From NIOZ-UU13 sp041862635 (GTDB lineage Bacteria > Planctomycetota > Phycisphaerae > Sedimentisphaerales > Anaerobacaceae), in assembly GCA_041862635.1 (NCBI GenBank), contig JBGVTO010000226.1, positions 1 to 8,938 on the forward strand: a stretch of 8,938 nt of DNA. The letters are read 5' to 3'. Shown here one piece after another: positions 6,293 through 8,938 of this stretch (the first letter of the stretch is position 1; the number at the start of each line of letters is the position of its first letter). Made by a program: the position numbers and the translations under genes. The notes below the pieces were generated by a model that was not told the DNA's origin, made no database searches, and was given only the letters and a program-made list of their open reading frames with translations.

Positions 6293-6886
6293 ATGGTCAC
6301 CGAACCCCAAATTTTATCCAGCTTCTCCCCAAGAGCTTGTCCCCGGTGTATGCTCACTTGCTTTTTTGCCGGGGATCCTCCCTCCGCCCTCTACATCTGT
6401 AGAGGATCCTCTACAAATCAGCTACTTTTTATGCAAAACAAACCCAATGTCAAGGACGCTCAAATGAACGTAAACTCTTATATGAAAAGTATATATGAAA
6501 AATTGGACACTTGGTTAAGTGGAAAAAACAAACCCAATTCAAACCCAAACAAACCCAATCTCAAAAAAGCCAAAATGAATGTAAACTTAACTTTAACAAA
6601 GGATTACAGAAAAAAAGATGATTTCTTAGTCCGAATAAACAAACCCAATTCAAACCCAATCCCTGAAAGGCCAAGAATGAACGCAAGCTTATTTACCACA
6701 AAGGATTATGAAAATGAAACCGCCATCAGGCCCAAAAAAACAAACCCAAACAAACCCAATTCAAACCCAATCTTGTCCGCCGTAGGCGGATTCCGAAAGG
6801 CCAAAATCGCTTGCCAAAAAATCCGGCCACACGCGCTTCTGCTCCTGGTCAGATTTGAGGTTGCAATTATGGGAATCCTCCAGTAG
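6293..6886 (+). CDS. KPN-repeat ORF, hypothetical protein
   Basis: 197 codons, preceded by a near-ideal AGGAGG (6279-6284) 8 bases from the ATG. The N-terminal 45 residues are unremarkable and Cys/Pro-containing. From about residue 47 the sequence consists of four imperfect repeats headed NKPN(SNP), each followed by a K/A-K-M-N-V-N-like stretch and a T-K-D-Y-like stretch. The repeats are offset by 90, 21, 90 and 111 bases, all multiples of three. No signal peptide, membrane segment or catalytic motif. From memory, KPN-rich hypothetical ORFs of this kind occur repeatedly in planctomycete genomes; whether they are translated is unclear and the ORF may simply be a dispersed DNA repeat open in one frame. 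A palindrome encoding SAVGG interrupts the fourth repeat. It ends 79 bases before the GH28 start. Confidence 0.45.
   Translation: MVTEPQILSSFSPRACPRCMLTCFFAGDPPSALYICRGSSTNQLLFMQNKPNVKDAQMNVNSYMKSIYEKLDTWLSGKNKPNSNPNKPNLKKAKMNVNLTLTKDYRKKDDFLVRINKPNSNPIPERPRMNASLFTTKDYENETAIRPKKTNPNKPNSNPILSAVGGFRKAKIACQKIRPHALLLLVRFEVAIMGILQ
6389..6414 (+). promoter_or_regulatory. Overlapping, mutually exclusive hairpins
   Basis: CTCTAC (6389-6394), GTAGAG (6399-6404) and CTCTAC (6409-6414) are evenly spaced by 4 bases. The central arm can pair with either neighbour but not both, and the right-hand pair forms a 16-bp perfect palindrome. This is the geometry of a simple RNA switch, though it may only be a by-product of repeat structure. 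It lies inside the KPN-repeat ORF, just before the first repeat. Confidence 0.4.
6437..6770 (+). repeat. KPN nucleotide repeat array
   Basis: AACAAACCCAAT occurs exactly at 6437, 6527, 6548, 6638 and 6749, often extended by TCAAACCCA. Between copies lie related blocks with ATGAAYGYAARCTT-like and ACAAAGGATTAY-like words at matching positions. Unit length is about 90-111 bases, always a multiple of three. Confidence 0.8.
6776..6790 (+). repeat. 15-bp palindrome inside the KPN repeat
   Basis: TCCGCCGTAGGCGGA: 6-bp arms around GTA, read as codons S-A-V-G-G. It differs at one loop base from the element at 798-812. Compared with the third KPN repeat, which runs straight from AACCCAATC into a GAAAGGCC word, the fourth has about 19 extra bases here, so the palindrome looks inserted. 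Confidence 0.8.
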
Positions 6887-6950
6887 CATCAACAATCAGA
6901 CTTTGATTTATGAGTTGAATCATGGTTATGCAAAAAACCATATTATGAAA

Positions 6951-6955
6951 AGGGA
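6951..6955 (+). promoter_or_regulatory. Ribosome binding site that sets the GH28 start
   Basis: AGGGA lies 10 bases before the ATG at 6966, whereas the in-frame ATGs at 6855 and 6945 have no comparable site and would put extra polar residues before the signal peptide. A hairpin ATGGTT/AACCAT (6922-6941) stands just upstream and would be in the leader. Confidence 0.6.
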
Positions 6956-6965
6956 AAAAATAATC

Positions 6966-8624
6966 ATGAAGAGATATGGATACATACGCTTCCAACAGGC
7001 GTACTGGACTTCATCAATGTTCCTTTGCCTCTTAGCAGCAGCCTTAGCTCTTGGTGGCGAAGCTGTATATGATGTGCGCGACTATGGCGCTAAGGCTGAC
7101 GGCAAAACATTATGTACTAAATCGATTCAGGCGGCTATCGACAAGTGCGCTGCGGATGGCGGGGGAACTGTTTACTTGCCGCCGGGAAGCTGGCTCTCCG
7201 GCACTATCTATATGGGAAACTATGTTACCTTCTTGCTCGATTCAGGTAATACGCTGCTGGGAAGCCGGGATCCGAACGATTATGCTCGCCCCGTCCCGTC
7301 TTCGACGGGCGGGGCTCACCCCCACACTCCACCAAGCAAACGCTCACAGGGTCGGAGCTTCAGCTATTGGAGTCTCATTGCAGGGACGAACCTTGAGCAC
7401 GTTGCCATACGGGGGCGAGGCACAATTGACGGCCAGGGTTCTGCATTTCGCTTCAAAGACAGGAGCCGCCCTAAAGGCATATATCTGGAGAATTGCCGTG
7501 ATGTTCTTATCGAAGGGGTCAAGATGCTCAATGCCGGAAGCTGGATGCAGCATTACCGCAACTGTGACAGACTGAGGATTCAAAACATCACTGTGTTCAA
7601 CCACGCCGCATACAACAATGACGGCCTAAATATCGATAGCTGCCGAGATGTGTGCATCTGGGGATGTATGGTGGATTCAGACGATGACGCCATAGTCATG
7701 AAAAGCCTCTCGCTCAAACCATGCCAGAACGTGACGATTGCTAACTGTGTGATAAGCAGCCATTGCAATGCAATTAAAATGGGCACCGAATCCGGCGGTG
7801 GCTTTCAAAACATAACAATTACAAATTGTACAATTTGCTCTCCTCGTTATTCCAAAGTCACCTATGGCAGGCAAAGAGGGCTCGCGGGTTTAGCTTTGGA
7901 GATTGTTGATGGAGGAGTTTTAGACCGAGTGGCGATTTCCAACATTGTGATTAAGGGAGTAAGCGTCCCTATTTTCATGCGTCTGGGCAACAGGGCAAGG
8001 CAATATGATAAAGACGAGCCGAAGCCTGGCGTGGGGACTCTTCGAAACGTCGTTATAGACAACATAGTGGCAGCCGAGACATCCAACATCGGCTGCTCGA
8101 TCACCGGTCTGCCGGGACATGCAGTTGAAAATGTGTCTTTGAGCAACATTAAGCTGGGTTTCGAGGGGGGCGGAACTAAAGAAGATGCGTCAAAAGTAGT
8201 ACCGGAGAAGGCTGGAAGTTATCCGGAAAGCACGATGTTTGGTACGCTCCCGGCTTATGGATTCTACTGCCGTCATGTTAGAGGATTAAGTTTCACTAAT
8301 GTTCAGCTGCAGACAACCACATCTGACCAGCGTCACGCAGTAGTGTGTGAAGACGTAGAAGACCTCTTAATCGATGCACTCGATACCACTTACTCACCAG
8401 GGGCCGCAGCAACAATTCGATTAACTGATGCAAAAGGCGTTTTTGTACGCGGGTGCAGACCAAGGACAGGTACGGAGCTGTTCTTGAATCTACAGGGTTC
8501 ACAAAGCGAACGCATCGTGCTTATGGCCAATGATTTGAGCCGCGTCAGGAAGATTGTGGATATAGGTTCGGATGTGGCGAAGACAGCTTTGGCTCAACGT
8601 GCCAACTATCCCGCCCAAGAATAG
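6966..8624 (+). CDS. Secreted GH28 polygalacturonase-like glycoside hydrolase
   Basis: 552 residues from the ATG at 6966. Signal peptide 1-33 (hydrophobic core about 18-30), then YDVRDYGAKADG, the usual start of a right-handed beta-helix in this superfamily. GH28 landmarks: NNDG with D219, the Asp cluster DSDDDA (237-242) and the following SHCNAIKMGTES (265-276), which replaces the classical GHG motif as in many bacterial GH28 members. Beta-helix repeats of the N-V-x-I-x-N-C-x-I type continue to about residue 490. GH28 enzymes hydrolyse alpha-1,4 bonds in galacturonan or rhamnogalacturonan; the exact substrate cannot be read here. The role matches the pectin-directed operon on the other strand. 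Residues 108-117 are encoded by a palindromic insert in a surface-loop region. Stop is TAG. In-frame ATGs at 6855 and 6945 are less likely starts. Confidence 0.9.
   Translation: MKRYGYIRFQQAYWTSSMFLCLLAAALALGGEAVYDVRDYGAKADGKTLCTKSIQAAIDKCAADGGGTVYLPPGSWLSGTIYMGNYVTFLLDSGNTLLGSRDPNDYARPVPSSTGGAHPHTPPSKRSQGRSFSYWSLIAGTNLEHVAIRGRGTIDGQGSAFRFKDRSRPKGIYLENCRDVLIEGVKMLNAGSWMQHYRNCDRLRIQNITVFNHAAYNNDGLNIDSCRDVCIWGCMVDSDDDAIVMKSLSLKPCQNVTIANCVISSHCNAIKMGTESGGGFQNITITNCTICSPRYSKVTYGRQRGLAGLALEIVDGGVLDRVAISNIVIKGVSVPIFMRLGNRARQYDKDEPKPGVGTLRNVVIDNIVAAETSNIGCSITGLPGHAVENVSLSNIKLGFEGGGTKEDASKVVPEKAGSYPESTMFGTLPAYGFYCRHVRGLSFTNVQLQTTTSDQRHAVVCEDVEDLLIDALDTTYSPGAAATIRLTDAKGVFVRGCRPRTGTELFLNLQGSQSERIVLMANDLSRVRKIVDIGSDVAKTALAQRANYPAQE
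7288..7315 (+). repeat. 28-bp palindromic insert in the GH28 gene
   Basis: Arms GCCCCG/CGGGGC and CCCGTC/GACGGG form a 12-bp stem with a single bulged T and a TTC loop. GCTCGCCCC (7284-7292) and GCTCACCCC (7314-7322) match at 8 of 9 positions exactly 30 bases apart, so the element and one repeat copy would add 10 residues in frame. Same length and core as the element at 690-717. Confidence 0.75.
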
Positions 8625-8631
8625 CAGGACC

Positions 8632-8655
8632 CAGTCAAATGACTGTTTAAATTTT
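8632..8655 (+). terminator. Terminator of the GH28 gene
   Basis: CAGTCA and TGACTG (8632-8637, 8640-8645) form a short stem starting 7 bases after the stop codon, followed by TTTAAATTTT. The stem is short and not GC-rich, so termination may be weak. Confidence 0.5.
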
Positions 8656-8663
8656 GTGCCTTC

Positions 8664-8675
8664 TTGGCCGGCCAA
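8664..8675. repeat. 12-bp perfect palindrome between convergent genes
   Basis: TTGGCCGGCCAA is self-complementary, followed on the plus strand by AA. With the hairpins at 8711-8725 and 8739-8753 it makes the gap between the two convergent genes dense in inverted repeats. Confidence 0.55.
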
Positions 8676-8710
8676 AACGTGATTTCTTATCCGATTTACC
8701 GCACTAGAAG

Positions 8711-8725
8711 CCGACGGGCAGTCGG
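8711..8725. repeat. Short hairpin, 5-bp arms
   Basis: CCGAC and GTCGG enclose GGGCA. It shares the CCGAC/GACGGG word with the 28-bp inserts and may be a degenerate relative; it lies downstream of the minus-strand gene. Confidence 0.4.
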
Positions 8726-8738
8726 TATTCTTTTGGAT

Positions 8739-8753
8739 TCCCGCAAGGCGGGA
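8739..8753. repeat. 15-bp palindrome in intergenic DNA
   Basis: TCCCGC and GCGGGA enclose AAG, the same 6+3+6 design as the coding palindromes. GGATTCCC and GGATCCC flank or overlap the arms. It lies 9 bases beyond the stop of the minus-strand partial gene. Confidence 0.65.
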
Positions 8754-8761
8754 TCCCTTCA

Positions 8762-8938
8762 CTAATAGTCCTTGAAATTTCTCATCCATTGCGGCCAGTC
8801 TGAGGGCTGGACGCCGCCTGCTTTGGTCCAGGCGTTTGCCATATTGAATCCGCGATACCAGTTGATCGTCCACAGTTCTTTGAGCCCGATCTTTCTGACA
8901 GACCAATCCATAAAAAGGCCGTTTATATACCCCTCGTG
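8762..8938 (-). CDS. C-terminal fragment of an H-X9-DG-type prepilin-like protein (partial)
   Basis: A minus-strand frame open from the window edge to TAG at 8762-8764 encodes 58 residues: HEGYINGLFMDWSVRKIG, then LKELWTINWYRGFN, then GGVQPSDWPQWMRNFKDY at the end. The first His with Asp ten residues later (H-X9-D) and the LFMDWSVRKIGLKELW block match, from memory, the C-termini of type II secretion/prepilin-like proteins abundant in Planctomycetota, particularly Phycisphaerae. In family members the N-terminus carries a prepilin cleavage/methylation motif; that part lies beyond the window. It converges on the GH28 gene, with about 137 palindrome-rich bases between the two stops. The overlapping 135-codon minus frame at 8499-8906 is a shadow. 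Confidence 0.75.
   Translation of the reverse strand, partial: HEGYINGLFMDWSVRKIGLKELWTINWYRGFNMANAWTKAGGVQPSDWPQWMRNFKDY

Noticed and set aside
6437..6770. KPN array as a CRISPR array
   Set aside because: The repeats are only about 12 bases, imperfect beyond that, the intervening blocks resemble one another instead of being unique, and no cas genes are present.
7051..7575. 174-codon plus-strand frame
   Set aside because: Shadow of the GH28 gene in another frame; the GH28 frame has a signal peptide and catalytic motifs.
7815..7836. 6+3+6 palindrome ACAATTACAAATTGT and the adjoining 14-bp palindrome in the GH28 gene
   Set aside because: It is AT-rich and encodes NITITNCTI, a normal beta-helix repeat of the family, so the symmetry is probably a by-product of coding sequence.
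8499..8906. 135-codon minus-strand frame
   Set aside because: It overlaps the 3' end of the GH28 gene and lies out of frame with the convincing prepilin-like C-terminus at 8762-8938.

Overview
The window reads as a piece of an environmental, plant-polysaccharide-degrading planctomycete, most likely of the Phycisphaerae. Four things point there: a DUF4038/apiosidase-like secreted enzyme; a partial gene at the right edge whose C-terminus matches what I remember of phycisphaeral H-X9-DG prepilin-like proteins; a KPN-rich, asparagine/lysine-rich repeat ORF of a kind I associate with such genomes; and long intergenic stretches full of short palindromes. The lineage is recalled, not searched.

Layout. 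1-3763 (minus): a likely two-gene operon behind a good sigma70-type promoter (3835-3863). The upstream gene encodes a secreted alpha/alpha-barrel, pectate-lyase-like protein. 44 bases further on is a secreted GH140-like (DUF4038) glycosidase fused to a serine beta-lactamase/esterase-type domain. That second domain is cut by an in-frame TGA at 57-59, although the frame continues with recognisable domain sequence to the window edge. 3764-4724: REP-like intergenic region with two diverged copies of a GC-rich hairpin module, two near-identical 15-bp palindromes and a possible relic of a REP-associated (RAYT/Y1) transposase. 4725-5537 (minus): a small membrane-anchored, helical protein of unknown function. 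5538-6292: AT-rich non-coding DNA with palindromes, tandem repeats and a terminator-like hairpin. 6293-6886 (plus): the KPN-repeat ORF. 6966-8624 (plus): a secreted GH28 polygalacturonase-like enzyme. 8762-8938 (minus): the 3' end of the H-X9-DG-type gene.

The three large enzymes fit together as extracytoplasmic pectin degradation: a putative lyase and a GH28 hydrolase for galacturonan backbones, and an apiosidase-like enzyme plus esterase for side chains and substituents.

The most unusual feature is a set of short palindromes lying in intergenic DNA and inside coding sequence. Four 15-bp elements (6-bp arms, 3-base loop) sit in three ORFs, all in the same codon phase, each as a five-residue block (SAYGG, SAVGG, PANGG, PSVAG). 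Two related 28-bp palindromes lie inside the GH140-like and GH28 genes, each bounded by near-perfect short direct repeats exactly 30 bp apart, so each looks like an in-frame 10-residue insertion. This resembles Rickettsia palindromic elements in behaviour, and is the best candidate here for an undescribed mobile-repeat system.
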